Below are positions 8,644-22,700 of a DNA stretch of 64,000 nucleotides, piece by piece. Position 1 is the stretch's first letter, and each line of letters opens with the position of its first letter. A program made the translations under genes and the position numbers. The notes below the pieces were generated by a model that searched no databases, was not told where the DNA came from, and saw only the letters and a program-made list of their open reading frames with translations. This DNA comes from Myrica gale (taxonomy: Eukaryota; Streptophyta; Magnoliopsida; Fagales; Myricaceae), in NCBI GenBank assembly GCA_963930655.1, contig OZ005621.1, positions 8,667,001-8,731,000 on the forward strand, written 5' to 3'.

Positions 8644-9981
8644 AGATCCGGGGATTAAAGAGCGTTGGATAAACAAGGATTGTTGATAAAGTTTGATCCG
8701 TAAAGTTTTTCTTTTTTCATAATTATCTTTTACATCCGTAAACCTTCTCCTCAAATTAATGGGTGTAGAAACACAATTATTATAAAACTAGTTTTTGATC
8801 TCAGAGCACATTAGTTCCTAAAAGTGGCTGCCATCATCAGTCATCACCAATCCAACATGTACTAGTCCCTATCATTTAATGTTTTACATCACACGTCTGT
8901 AACTGAAAATGGTCGAAATATTACAGATTTGGTTGAATGATGTGTTTGCTCGTTTTCATAAGCATGAAAAAGGACATATACGCAAGAGGAACTCTAATCA
9001 ATCTCAACACTTGCGACTTATCCGTTCAAACTCGTGAATCCAGCGACATGCTTCAAATTGCGTTGTACAGATTTACCTTTATCATGTCCATTATCAATCC
9101 ACCAGACTTTTCTGGCTCTAGCTTCCCCTTTCCTTTTTGGGTAAGTTTCTCCTTTATCTGTGTTATTAGACATCATTTTCCTACCATGATCGACCAATTC
9201 ACAGATGCAGAAGAGTTGTACGCTAGCCAACAAGTACACAAAGTAACAAATTGATATATAAATATATAAATGCCTTGCCACATATCTTTCCTTCCTTCAC
9301 AGCACGCAAGTTGATATTTCTGCAGTTAGGTTGGTTATATAGTGTGATAAATATATAGATCAATAACTTGGATATCTTAGAAAAAAAAACAATAACTTGG
9401 ATATATCTGGAGTTCCTTGTATATTAAAGCTTTCCTCCGTATTAAGGCCCATTGCTATAGACTGCCACTGATTCGATCAGTTGAACTCTTACAGGGAACC
9501 AAAGCACCCCAACTTGACAACACCTTTACACTCCACTTAAGATCTTAAATTCCATCCACAAAGGTGATGCTTTCCCTCCGGAAGATGTGCCTATTCTCCT
9601 GCAATGATGGTGATATGGAAGATAAATGAACAAACATGACAATCCTTGTATCCAAAATATCTCTCAGTGCTTCCTATAATTTCTGTTTCATCAGATCAGT
9701 GACACTCAATTATAGTGAATGCTTATGTTTAGATAGTAATAGATAAGACAAGACCCAAAAGAAACAAATAAAAGGAGAGAAACCAAAAAGACAGAAAGAC
9801 GAAGAAGTCGACGACAAGGAAATACATACCCCAGAATTGGCAATAAAATATATGGAGGTTCCACAATTGACAATCGTCATATACCATCCACAGAAACACA
9901 TGTGTACTCCTTGGATTGGAGTTGAAGACTTGGTAATTCAACAATATATGGAATCAATCACATTGAAAAGACTGAAACACA
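8644..9981. other. Intergenic region 3' of the PPR gene
   Basis: AT-rich sequence that includes the likely 3' UTR of the minus-strand PPR gene (about 9700-9981). The open frame at 8937-9254 has no recognisable domain. No element borders were found. Confidence 0.4.
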
Positions 9982-11814
9982 TCACCAAAAATCATTGCAT
10001 GAACACTTCCCCTCCTTAAAATGGTGATACCTATTGGCATCTCGGACGACGATTTCTCTCATCATAATGGTGCTTATGAATTTCAAAACAGTGTGGCAAT
10101 CTCCACAAATGCGAAGATTTTTGACTACCCGAATAACTGTCCCGGGAACCGCCTTAAGCAACCCATAAGCTACAGCCAACCTCTCACTATGCCAAAATAG
10201 TTGTCTTTCCTTTTCTTGCTGTTCCATGTCATGTAAAACACAACTAATATCAGGAACATAACCTCTTCTCCTCATCTCTGCATCCAACTCCTTAAGAAAA
10301 CCAAAAATCTCATCCTTCATAGGATGAGTGGTTTCCCCAGCATAAAACACTTGGCTTTCCCTTCCGAGTTCGATGCAACTATAACCAGGTTGCTTTTTAA
10401 CTTCCATGGCTACCATCAACCTCCTCACCTTTGACATCTTTTCCCATAATGCAGCACCAGCATAAATATTAGAGAGTAGTATATAGGTTGATGGATCCTC
10501 TGGTTTTAAACTTAATAGATGATCAGCAACCCTAATTCCCATCTCAATATTATTATGGTGCTTGCAGGCACTTAATAAAGCTGCCCAAGTAGGTTCATCA
10601 GGCTTAAACGGCATCACAGTTATTAGACTCTCAGCCTCATCAAGGTAGCCAGACCGACTTAGAAGATCTAAGAAGCATGTGTAGTGCTGCAGAGAAGGCC
10701 TGATTGCATAATCCTCAGACATGGATTTGAATAGATGACGACCTTTACTGACTAACCCTACATGGCTACAAGCATAAATCAATCCAACAAAGGTTACTTC
10801 GTTGGGCTTTACTCCAGCTGAAAGCATCTCGTCATATAGAGCCAATGCCTCCTGTGCTTGGCCATGCTGAGCTGCCCCAACAATCATTGATGTCCATGAA
10901 ACAACATCTCTTCGCTGCATCCTAATAAAAATTTCTTTTGCAGCCAGAATATTACTGCATTTAGCATACATATCCAGAAGTGCATTACTGATAAATAAGC
11001 AAAATTCATAACCAAGAGCAATAATTAGTCCATGAATCTGCTTCCCAAGCTCCAGCACTGCTAGATTAGCACTAGCACCAACTATACTTGAAAGAACTAA
11101 TGGGTCTACTATATCGACCCCTTCTCTTCGCATTCCGATAAATATACAAAACGCATCAGCCCCATTCCCGCTCTGTACCAGCCCAGAAATCAAAGCCGTC
11201 CAAGAAAACAAATTCCTAACAGGTATCCTGTTGAACAGCTCAATAGCATCCGATTTCCTTCCACTTCGGGCATATCCGGAAATCATGGCAGTCCAAGAAA
11301 CTGGATTTTTCAATAAAATTGAATCGAAAACCGCATGTGCATCATCCGGTAATCCACATTTTGCATACATATCAACCAAGGATGACTTAACAACATCGTC
11401 ATCTCGAAATGGTGATACCACAAAGAGAGCATGCACTTGTTTGCCTTGCCAGATAGCACCCAATCTAGCACATGCCTTGACGAGGCTAGCAAGCACAAAA
11501 TGGTCAGGTACTAAGCCATCATGCTTGAGCATGTTAGGGAACATGGAGAGAGTTAAGTGGGAAAGGTTGGCCTGGTTGTGAGCGGTGAGGATTGAAGCCC
11601 ATGAGACATGATCTCTGCGAGGCGTTTCGTCGAACATGTGAAGGGCGTCTTTCACTAGACCGCATTTGCCGTACACGTCAACGAGGGTGTTGGGCAGAGG
11701 ACCACATTGGTCTAGGCCAGTTTTGATGATTCGAGCATGGAGGTTCTTAGCAGTGAGTGGGCTTTGGCGCCGGGCGCAAAGTTGGAGTTGCTGGAGAAAA
11801 TATGAGATAAGCAT
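9982..11814 (-). CDS. MEF35: DYW-type PPR RNA-editing factor, MEF35 orthologue
   Basis: This is an intronless gene of 610 codons. It aligns almost end to end with Arabidopsis At4g14050 (PCMP-H13, MEF35) as I remember it: MLI-YFLQQLQLCARRQSPL at the start, then VNVYGKCG-like, SWTAMISGYARSGRK, GLIYACSHVG and HSERLAVAYGLLKAVPGT. It carries tandem PLS-type PPR motifs, then E and E+ motifs (near residues 390-500). A DYW deaminase-like domain fills about the last 90 residues, with HSE at 542-544, CGDCH at 570-574 and a final CSCNDFW. DYW proteins bind organelle transcripts and take part in C-to-U editing. The Arabidopsis protein edits mitochondrial RNAs. The zinc-binding His/Cys set and catalytic Glu are present, so it looks functional. 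The terminal tripeptide is DFW, as in Arabidopsis. It shares strand and neighbourhood with AAE15, as in Arabidopsis. Confidence 0.96.
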   Translation of the reverse strand: MLISYFLQQLQLCARRQSPLTAKNLHARIIKTGLDQCGPLPNTLVDVYGKCGLVKDALHMFDETPRRDHVSWASILTAHNQANLSHLTLSMFPNMLKHDGLVPDHFVLASLVKACARLGAIWQGKQVHALFVVSPFRDDDVVKSSLVDMYAKCGLPDDAHAVFDSILLKNPVSWTAMISGYARSGRKSDAIELFNRIPVRNLFSWTALISGLVQSGNGADAFCIFIGMRREGVDIVDPLVLSSIVGASANLAVLELGKQIHGLIIALGYEFCLFISNALLDMYAKCSNILAAKEIFIRMQRRDVVSWTSMIVGAAQHGQAQEALALYDEMLSAGVKPNEVTFVGLIYACSHVGLVSKGRHLFKSMSEDYAIRPSLQHYTCFLDLLSRSGYLDEAESLITVMPFKPDEPTWAALLSACKHHNNIEMGIRVADHLLSLKPEDPSTYILLSNIYAGAALWEKMSKVRRLMVAMEVKKQPGYSCIELGRESQVFYAGETTHPMKDEIFGFLKELDAEMRRRGYVPDISCVLHDMEQQEKERQLFWHSERLAVAYGLLKAVPGTVIRVVKNLRICGDCHTVLKFISTIMMREIVVRDANRYHHFKEGKCSCNDFW

Positions 11815-12660
11815 TCATCAGCCCCTGGACACCTTTGTGGGTGTGAATGTGATCTCTGAGTTGCCGATAGTTCTTTTGACGTTCCGGTATTTTGTATTGT
11901 ACTGTATAGCATATGTTTTGTTTGGAGAAATTTTTCTGATATGCTGTTATCTTTGGACAAGGAGTTTTTTTTTTTTGGATAAATTAGGATAACCCTTCAC
12001 AAATTATCACCACTATCACAATTACCGCTAAACTATCACCTATCCCTAAACTATATTCTTATTGCGATTCTACCCTCAACCGATTTGGAATGTCAATTTG
12101 AACTACCCTTATAAGACACTAGTTGAGTCAAAAGGTGATCGCTAGTTCCCATACAATTGAGCTAAAAGACTAAACCGATAACTAAGGTTGTGTTTGTGTT
12201 GTAATATTTTTGGTATGAGAATATGTGTTGGTATTGAGTTTAGTGAAAAGGTGAAGAGAGAGGTAATTTTTTATATTTTTATATTATATTTACAAAACCA
12301 TTGCTACTTATGCAATTTCAAAGACTTAGACATGTTTTGACCTTGGAAACTTAACAATAGTTTTTCAAAGTACTTTTGTTTTTCTGAGAATGAGAAGAGG
12401 TACTTGGTTTACTTAGCAAAGGGGAAAAAAAAAAATTAAAGAACAAGCATCAAAGTAACCTTCAGCTTTTTGAGTAATGTGTGTACATTAAGAAGATTGA
12501 GAAATTAATAAATTGTAATCACCACTTCGAGCTACACTACCTTTTTGTATTCTCGTTCACAAGCTACTAATTTTGCATTTTCCATTCAATCGTAAACTAT
12601 GGTTGTCCACACTCTTTCAGCCTAGTTTGGCTAAATTGGTTTTAGCCAAAACCAGAAGAG
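11815..12660. other. Upstream region of the MEF35-like gene
   Basis: This holds the promoter side of the PPR gene and AT-rich sequence. Near 12184-12310 (AAGGTTGTGTTTGTG) there may be a decayed relative of the MITE at 52857. No gene is seen. Confidence 0.4.
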
Positions 12661-12925
12661 GTTGCCTGTGAGGGTCTGGCCTAATGGTAAGGGGCAATCT
12701 CTGGTGTGAGCTGTAAACTCGAACGTCCTGGATTTAAATCCTAACTAGGTGCCCTCACTTAGTGCAGCACAAGCACTAGTCTTGTGAGCAGGTGTGTAGA
12801 AGGTTTTACCGTGCTCTCCAAACCATTCACAGTGCACTCCCTGCTTGCTTCAAATTTCCGTCCTGCTGGGCACGAAACCGTTGAATGGAAAAGAAAAAGA
12901 TGAAGAAAAAAATCCATAAAAAACG
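12661..12925 (+). mobile_element. tRNA-derived SINE (probable)
   Basis: About 250 bp starts with GTGAGGGTCTGGCCTAATGG. That contains a polymerase III A-box-like TGGCCTAATGGTAAG (12678-12692), followed about 40 bp later by a B-box-like GGATTTAAATCC (12730-12741). The body is GC-richer than its surroundings and ends in an A-rich tail (GAAAAGAAAAAGATGAAG). This is the layout of plant tRNA-related SINEs. I could not find a convincing target duplication, so the ends are approximate. Confidence 0.55.
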
Positions 12926-13769
12926 AACTGGGATTTTCATTTTTCAGATAAAAGGTAGTTTGGATATTTTAGACCTTAAAGGGAAAGGCCTAAAATATAT
13001 TATGAAATTTACGGTGAAGAAATTATGCACATAATATCAACAAAAGAAAATTCGTACACGCCCAAAAGAGGCTCATTTAAGAATTCCTCAATATACACTG
13101 GAGCTTTTTTTTTTCTAAGCACATTTTCCCACTGACCCACGCTTTCAGCATTCGATCTCTCCCTCTTCCAAATCAAAGCATTAGAAAACATAAAACAAAA
13201 AGTGTTCAAAGACCTCAGTTCTGCATAAGAGGAGAGGCCCCTGCAGGTATCAAACCATAGCCAGACAGATAGCAAATCCTAAAACAGCTGCAAGTATGAA
13301 TGCCTCTCCTTTTTTTATTTCCAAGGCTATCCAAAATAAAAGGTAGGCTTTTTCTCTGTTCACTGATTTCAAAGTCAGTACATTTTTTTGGGTAAAGGTA
13401 AGTGAATTCCAACAAAAAAAACAGTTTATACAAGAATAGGGACAAACCCTATTAACAAAAACCCATAAGCACTAGTAATAGCAAGATCTGTAGCATAGAA
13501 CAGAAATACTGAAAACCTTGTGTAATCCACAATCACTAAAATGACTTAAAAACAATAAGTGGCCAAAACAGGCATATTGTGTATTGCGAAAGATAGCAGG
13601 AAACTAGGCTAATACAAGGACTATGGAGTTTTGGAATAATCTCTTCTCCCTGCGTTGCCATGAAATTTACTCGGTCCATTGCCTTTCTGTGAGGAGGAAC
13701 TTGAAATTCTTTTTCCTTTCCGCAGGGACCAGGGATTAGATCTAGGCATAACAAGAAATGCAGGGAATT
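12926..13769. other. Intergenic, 3' side of AAE15
   Basis: Probably the 3' UTR of AAE15 near 13500-13769, then AT-rich sequence. Open frames here have no recognisable domains. Confidence 0.4.
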
Positions 13770-16700
13770 TTACATGTAAAGATTGACTATTTGCTCCCTA
13801 TAACGAGCTACAACTTTGTCTCTTTGAATTTTCAAGGTTGGAGTCATTAAACCGCTTTCGATCTGCATTTGAAGGGTAGGATTAGCCAAATCTCATGTCT
13901 TCATATTAAATGATAAATCTGATGGCATTTAGACCCTGAATGCCACCACGAACATCTTACCGTGAAGGGCTCGTCCACAACAAGGATCGGTCCTATTTGA
14001 AATGAAGACTTCGAAGTCCTGCACGGCAAAGGAATTAAAAATTTGGTACACTAGACACAATCACCAATTATTCCTCAATATAATTTTCACACCTCAAAGA
14101 AAATGAGAAAAACAAGTGATTTCAATATCTATGGTTCAACAAAAAAGCCTGAATATAATTAGCCACATGCATACTTTTTCCACCATTACCTCCTATCGTC
14201 AATAATCCTCTCTGTCGCCTCTCCATCTATTTTATCCTTGTCTACCATAGCTGTTTTACTTCTTCGTCTACAGCTTACTCCAGATTGAATATCTCGATAT
14301 TTCTTCCTCATTAAAATCTCCTCTTCAGTGCATAAGGCCAACCTATCTTCAGAACTTTCCCTCTAGAATTTTCTTTCCCTGATCAATGCCCTCCAGACCA
14401 CCAACCCCAGTACAAAAAAAAAACTAACCCAAATGGAAACTCCAATCTCGGGGGCTGCTAAAGTGTGGGGTGGTGGGGGAAGTTACAGGTCCAAATTCTC
14501 CCAATCGTGAAAGAAGATTACAAAGCTAAACGGAAAGTCCTCACCCAGTCTCAGATAAGACCCAAAAATAGCTAAATCCAATGTGCATGTGTTTCACCTC
14601 CTCCCTTGAAAATGCATGCCTAGTACCAAACTCCAGAACTTCAACTTCATTACTTGGATGCAATATAAACAAACCCCTATTTTAAAATCACTTTGTAAAT
14701 TTTTTCTATGTCAGTGGTACTCCGTTATACTCTGTCACCCATGAAAAGGAAACCGAAAAAAAAATGAAAAGAAAAGAAGTGATCAAAAAAGCACATATAG
14801 GATTAGACTTCTATAGGTAAGCATCCCTCTCTGACATGGTATAAATAGTTGAAAATGCATAGGCCTTACCATTTTCTCAGTTCTTTATACAACAGGCTGG
14901 TCATTTTTTCCTTACAAAGGTCAGCGGAATTGGCATCTACCATAGACAGTTCTTTTGCTGCCTGTAGAACCTCTTCTTTGTTTGGAACAATTATAGCTCC
15001 AAGACGTCGTTGATCCTGTAATTTAGGAATACCGTCCAATAACTAAAATCAGTGTCACCCCTAGAAAGTGGCAGAATATTTTTTAAAATTAGTAAGCCTC
15101 TTTAGAGAAGTTCTCAAAGTCACACCTGGCCAACAACAACTATTTGTTGAATTAGACTGCTTCTGAGAGCAGCTTCTTCAAGCTCTGCAGGTTCGACATT
15201 TTCTCCTATTTGTTCCAAACAAACTAACTTAATCAAAAATGGTGACAGCATTGAAAGAGATATTCAAAGTAATTAGCAGGAAAGATCAATGGCCAGAGTG
15301 AGAAGGCAATGATGGTATACCAGAGGAGAGAACAATGGTATCCTTGGCACGTCCTTCAAGAACAGCCATACCTCCACATTGACGACCTCGCCCGATAGTG
15401 TGGTGAGGAGCAATCCAACCTAAGTCACCAGTGCTTAACCATCCATCCTCGTCTATCACTTGCTTTGTAGCAAATGGATTCTTTCAAACAAAAGTATCAC
15501 TTAAAATAATTATAAACATGAAATGGCTATCAAGACTTGATACCAAATCAATTCAAAAAGCAAAGACTAAAGGTAGAAGATTTCAGAAGCTCAATATCAG
15601 ATTCCTTAAGGGAAAAATCTGGAGGAATAAGCAATGCTGCTGTCAGTTCCTAAACTGACAATTCCAAAAAATCCAACATTGTTTCCCAATGCATGGTAGA
15701 AAGGGATTTGACATAAATAAATAAAAAAGTACCAAGATTCCTAATTGGAAGGTTTCTGAATAGCGAATAAAGTGACGCACTTCCAAAGCTCCTAGTGATA
15801 AACCACTCCCATCAAACACAGGATTTGAATCATCAAGGGACAACAGCAGGCTTTAACATTTCTTGATATCCACACACCCAATAAAGATACAGTCAAATGT
15901 GCGTACTTGCATGCAAGTGCCTAACTGGAGTTTAAAAGACGTGCAAGTTATAACTACACATCCAATGGCTATCTAACCGTACCCTACTCAATGTCTGAAT
16001 CTTATCAGATAGATTTTGTAATAGCGTCTCATGAAAACCTCTAAGAAATACAGTACTTGTTTCAACCCAAGGAAAAGAATAACTACCTTGTAGTAACCTC
16101 TCATCACCTGTGGGCCCCTAACTTTAACAATACCCTTTGAACCAGGGGGGAGAACTTCATTGGTTTCAGAATCTACAATTTTCAACTCTGTATGTTGAAT
16201 TGGATGCCCAATTGAGCCAAGAACCTTCAAAACAGTATATCAGTGACATCATCATATTATGTAGTAATCCATGCAGTCAGACGTAACCATAGCAAAATGC
16301 AAAGTGAAAAAATGAAACAAGACAACCGGAAGAGAGATGAAAGAGAGATGCTGAAATGCATTATCACAGATAAGGTTGGAATCTCATATTAGAGAATGAT
16401 CAACATAGAGTTTCAGAAAAAGCTCATTTAACCAGGTAGAATAGATGTAAAGATTTGGACGATAAACCATACAACTTCAGGATGGCCATTACAAATTACA
16501 CAGGTCCAAAAGAAGCTGTTCTTTGTTTGCCCATGAAGTTACTGTTGATCGTCACTCATCTTATACTCTCTAGAAGTGCAGCAAGGTAGACCCATTCAAA
16601 ATATTGGAAATATAACAGTGCAGGCAGAAATGATAATTGCAAGAAAGTAGAAAGTAGCATTGCCTTTCCAAGCAGATGGAGACAATAACGGTGGCATCAA

Positions 16701-19700
16701 GTGTCACAGTTTGTACTAGGATATTGATCTTTGCGAGTTATATAACTTGAAATGTCCATCATCCCATTAAAGTCTTAACTTCCACTTTATTTTGAAGGAT
16801 AGGACAGAATTAAGCATTGATGAAGAAACCATAAATCTCTTAGATGCCCAACTATTTTGTTAGCTATATGTAATCATAGACATTAAGTTTAAGATAACAA
16901 GTAGGAGTCTACAGTTTGAGTGCTCACATTGCAGGTAGGTCTTCGACAAGCAACAACAGGAGAAGCCTCTGTTAAACCATACCCATTCTGCACTTTCACA
17001 CCAATTGCCTGCAAGGAACATAACACTGGTGGAATTGCCGTTGAGTACTGACATTATGGACAGCAATGTAAAGAGTCGGAGTTCTAACCTCAAAAAACTT
17101 ATCAACATGCACAGGAAAACTACCACCTCCACTTATGCCAGCCTGCATCATTCCCAGAGATAGCTTTTTCTTCAGCAATTTCCTTCTCACAAAACTAGGT
17201 TATGATCTCTAAATTCAAAACTATGGCATCAATTTAAAATTAGGGAATTTAGCAGTTTAGTCCTTAGGTTTTACATACTTTTACGTTTTAGTCCATGGGT
17301 TTCATTTTTTCAATATTAGTCCTTGGGTTTACATTTTTTTACAAAATGGTCCTTCTGTCAGTCTGCCGTCCATATGCTTAACAGAGCTCTCTGACATGTC
17401 AGCAATTTGTAGCGGTCAACCGCTTCATTTACCGGTCGTCCGCTTCATGTACCGGTCGACCGCTCATGTTCAAAACATATACCCGGTAAAGCGCTACATG
17501 GTCCGTTAAGCATATGGACGACAGACTGACGGAAGGACCATTTTGTAAAAAAATGTAAACCCAAGGACTAATATTTGAAAAAAAGAAACCCAAGGACTAA
17601 AACGTAAAAACGTGTAAAATCTAAGGACTAAACTGATAAATTCCCTTAAAATTATACCCAAGAAAGGACAAGAGAAAGAGTTCCTTTGGGTAGAGGAAAA
17701 ATATACAGGACTTTATTGGAACCAAAGAGATATAACAAAATGGCAAAAGAATAAAATCATCTTTTTGCAATTAATATGCAGTTTCTCTTATGCTAAAAAA
17801 ATACACTGATACCACCTGCTGGGGAGATAAATTCCTAGGAAGTCTACAAATGGAACCTAGAACATACTTGGAGACTGCCAAATTCAAAAGTTTAAACCTA
17901 TGAGTGTGAAACGAATTATATTGTCTCAACTACTTATTCTCATCATCTATGCACTTGCTATCAATCTCTCACTTACAAATAAGCCTCTACCACATCGATG
18001 TAATTCATCATTGCACATGATCCCTTCGCAAATTCAAGAGTACAATGCATAAGATTTGTGCCAGGTGCAATGACCACCATATGCAACTCACTCCAAGGGC
18101 CATCCACACCCACAACAAAGCAAAGACCAAGAAACTCATCTAAGCGGAAGTTGAGGCAACAACTCTAATGCCAATTTCTTGTAATATGGAAACTCATGGT
18201 TTAGGAGATAAATAGCAAAGACATCCCAAAGTGAAGCCTTCATATTACATTTTATGTACTTGGCCCAAAAACTTAAACCTCATTATTTCTACTTGACACG
18301 GAACAAAAGTCAAAGACATGGTCAACACTTTCTAAGAGGTTAGCCAACTTAAGTAGAAGAGAGAGATTCGAGGGTTTGTTTACTTAAAACAAAAGATTAA
18401 AAAACCAGAAAAAAACTAAGAAAAGTAAAGATAAACAGCTCAAACTATTTTGTCACATTAGTGAGTTGTCGAGTTCCTCTCTTCAGACAACAAAATGAAG
18501 GAGAACGAACAGTCATTTTCTATGAGAACTACATGCTAAGAAGACAGAAGATAAATTAAAAAAAAAAATCATACCTTTGACACTCCAATAGCAGAGTGAA
18601 TTTTACTATAAACCACTTTCCTTGCCAACATATGCACCGGCCATAATATCATCGCGATAGATCTTGCCCATAGCCAGTCCAACATGGAAACAAGATGTGA
18701 CGTCTGCTTCCGATTCTTTGTCAGACATTTTCCCTTGAGCCAAATTGAAATCATTCAAGCAATAAGCAATCTTGATATGGTGTTAGTCACAAACCAAAAC
18801 TGCAGGCAAGCAACTAAGCGAGAGAGAACTAGCCATTCTGCAGTTTAATGAGGAAAAGTGTAGGCAATAAAAAGTGACAGGACAGAGTAATAGAAAACAA
18901 TTCAAAAACATTTGAGTGTACTTGTTCCATAGTATTTCTGTATACAACATGGACACCAATCAACCAGTGGTTTGCAACCTTTGTCCTGAGGGCAATATGG
19001 TAGGTTTTATTGGCTACTGAATTATGATGATGAGAAAGTATCAACAGCTTAAGTATGATGGACAGCTGCCTCAAACGACAGGTTATCTATGAGGTTTCTT
19101 GTCTGATTCCACTGCAAAAGTTTGCAAGTGAGACGCCTACTTAAAGGATGGGGGATTTCTTATATGACAAGCTTGACATTAATTGTCAGCCCACTTCCTA
19201 ACAGCATTAACTTTTGGTATGATGGCTCCTCAAAACATGTTTACTAATCCCTGGACCACAACATAATTGGTCAATGGACCACATATGTAAGCAATAGAAG
19301 TTCACACAGTGACAATTAGATAAGGTGCCATTGGCGTTACATGAAAGCTGGGAGCAGTGAGCAGATTTTTAGGATCCGCGTGTACTGAAAAGCAGAGGAT
19401 ACTTTGACAAATAAATTATACACAAAACATTCATTAAGTTAATAATTAGGAGAGAGTAAGCGGATTGCAGCCGGAAACCTGTTACAGATTCCACTACTAA
19501 TGATTTAGTTCCTGCAGTCTTTGTTTCAAAATAGTAGGCATAAACCTATAAAAAGGCGATGTCTATTGGTCAGAAGACCAGCATATAGTGCTCAACGATT
19601 TTTGTTAACCCCTACAATGATACATAGTATCAAAAGATTCCGTGAAACTTCCAAACATTCAGACTGTGAGACAACTGCCAGCATAAGCATGTTAAAAAAT

Positions 19701-22700
19701 GATCAAACCTCATAAATCCTCTTCAATTCCATGTATGTCAAGCTGACCCTTATAAATGCCAGAGCAATAAGCTTCCGCAGAAGGGAGCTACTAGAAATTT
19801 GCTTCTGTATCCCACTGCAAAAGGAACAAATAATTAGAAGGAATGCTCTAATAGCAGATACTTCCCACAAGAAAACACTAGATAATACAAGAAAGCCAAG
19901 CAAGGGATTCATTGTTGCATCAGTCAAAAGAAAAGTAAATATGAAATTGGTGAACCGCAAGATTGAGTAATCAAGATCTCGTTGGTGTCTGGTTAGCACG
20001 TGTTAGTTTAATATGCATGGTTTAGTTAGTTTCTTGTCCACTTACGCTTTTAGACAATAGATTATCTTGGTCTAGAACCAATTAGCCATTTTGGTGTTTT
20101 GTTCAAACCCTTTGGTGTTCACCTTCTCTGACTATTTATTCTATTCTTCAGTTTAAGGAAAAAAAAATGGCCTGGATCATCACCACATGGACATGTGGCT
20201 GGGGTGTGTGTGTTTTTTAGCTTAATCCCAAGTGTCAAGTGTGTTTCAAACATCAATTTACTGCACCAATTTGCCATCCCAAAATTCTCACATCATTTTA
20301 AGCCAAAATCTAAGTTCTGGTAGCATGCCTGTAGAACTCAAGTGACAACCCCATAAAGTAATCATGGACACGGAAGGCACAACATAAACCTCGATTAGCT
20401 TGACACAAGAAACATATTCTAGTTTTCACATCAGAACATCAACTAACAATCACCACCATCCAATATATGAGCATAAACCCAAGTTCCCAAAAATAGCATC
20501 CTACAAGGCCCAAGTTCAGCTCCAAACCAGTAGAAGAGGCTGAAAGTGATTTACTATGAGACCTGGTAAGAAAGGAGAAGTTCAACTAACTCAGCGGGCC
20601 CAACAGCTGTGTAATATCTAAAGACATGCATACAATACACCAGTGTCATCAATGCATTGATTCTGCTGGTTCTTATTCTGTATGGTTTCAAAGCTTTCTC
20701 AGGTTTGGTAGAGAGCATGAAGGGGGAAAAAAGTAGAGGAAAAGTGAGAACCATGTAACTTAAAATCAAAGGTTTTTGTTAACTAGCTCATTCTATGTAA
20801 TGAATTGATGATAAGAGATAGAATGCGAGAGAGAGCAACAATGAGCTGCAGAACTCTCTAAAGATCATCACCTAAGGGGAAATAATATGTAGATGGATAA
20901 ATCATATATAAAATGCTTGCAAAGATCACAGATTACAGGCACCTCCATAGGGCCAATGTGTTATGGATTTAAGGGACCACTTCATCGACTCTCAGTAGTC
21001 TCCAAGTCCCTTGAGAGTTAGATAGACTTTAGCAAGCCCCTCACCGAAAGGGAAGAGAAAATATTATCACAAGAATAAGAAGGTTCAAACAGGCTGTCTT
21101 CTGAATAGAATCATGAAGGGCTAGTATTTGCAATCAGCCACTCATTACATTCGCAAGAAGATTCTAATATATGTCCTTGAACTTGATGAATAAAAAGGAT
21201 ATTCTAGCAGTCAACAGAATCAATATTACTCCCAAGCAAAGGACGTACCTGTATAGCGCCAGCCACTCATTACATTCGCAAGAAGATTCTAATATATGTC
21301 CTTGAACTTGATGAATAAAAAGGATATTCTAGCAGTCAACAGAATCAATATTACTCCCAAGCAAAGGACGTACCTGTATAGCGTCTCATACACTAATGGA
21401 ACAGAAATCATGTATTGTGGTTGATAACGTTGCAAATCATCCTATCCAAACCCAAATAAATAAATAAATACCTTGGAAAAGAAACATGTATGATACAAAT
21501 TAGGGAAATTTTGAAAGAAGTCCCTGAGTGATCAAAATCATAAAACTAGTCTGTGTTAGAACTTCAACAAATAAGTCCCTCCATTTGGGTTGCATCCAAA
21601 ACCTTGACGGAATTCTGACATAGCATGCCACAAGTTTGTCACACAGGCCATGATCGACATTTCACATACTACATGCCAAAAACAATATAATAATAATAAT
21701 AATAAAATATTTTATAAAGGTAAAAATAATAACCAAAAGAAAAATCTAGGGAAAAAAATCAAAACTTGGAAACTAAAGGAGGGAATCCTATTGGATTGGC
21801 AACCCTCCCCAACTCACTGCTTTTTTATGTCCTAGATTTTTCTTTTCCTTTTTGTTTTTACAATTTTCTTCTTGTTTTTATTTATGTCATTTTATAATTT
21901 ATTACTTTTTGGCACCTGGCATGTCAAGTGTCAAATCAAGCCTGCGTCAAAAACACATGGCTAGCCTCTGAATGGAACCCTGACGAAGGGACTCGTGTTT
22001 TAGGGTCTAAACTTCAAAGACTTATCTTACGGATTAATTTTATTTTGATTCAAAACTCAGGACTTATTTAAAATGTTTTCTAAGCATTACTGAACAACAA
22101 TTCTTCAATTTGTTTCTAAAACAGCAAAAGTACTCATGCTTAAATGACCAAGAAGAAGAATACCTTCAAGTTTCTTATAGTCGTGTATACTTGCTCAGCT
22201 CCACCTGTGAAGATGAAGTACTCAGAAACTCGTTCATATGCATGCCAAGTTGGAAGCATGCTTATGAACCTATCGCCAACTTCAACAGGTAAAATGTCCC
22301 AAAAGCTTTTTATCTGGAAAACGATTGACAGGAGATGGTCACAAAATTACCAAGTCAAATAATGCCTTCAGGGGTCATAACTGAAAATGAGGAAGGTTAA
22401 ACTCCGCATACAAAAAGAGCTGCGAAGAAACCAATGGCAATGTTATTGCTTTGCCAATATCCACCACAAATCCCTAAATAAGAAAACAGGCAATGCCTCT
22501 TTTCTTCTAAGCAAAACAGCCAATGCATCTAATACAATATTTTCAAATTCCAGGAAGTTTTAAAGATGAATCCACCAAATTTTTTAGAAAGTTCAAGAGT
22601 GTGGAGGTTCACGCCCCCTTCAAGAGCATTCATTCATAATCCTCCCTGTAATTCTCGTGCATATCTGCACAGGCGCCCAAAAATCTACTAAATCAGGATC

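Noticed and set aside
11231-11581. Plus-strand frames opposite the PPR gene
   Set aside because: They are antisense shadows of a well-supported coding sequence and show no domain of their own.
18060-18300. A second TRIM in AAE15 intron 10
   Set aside because: There is a primer-site-like AACTCTAATGCCAATTTC, but no direct terminal repeats or target duplication were found.
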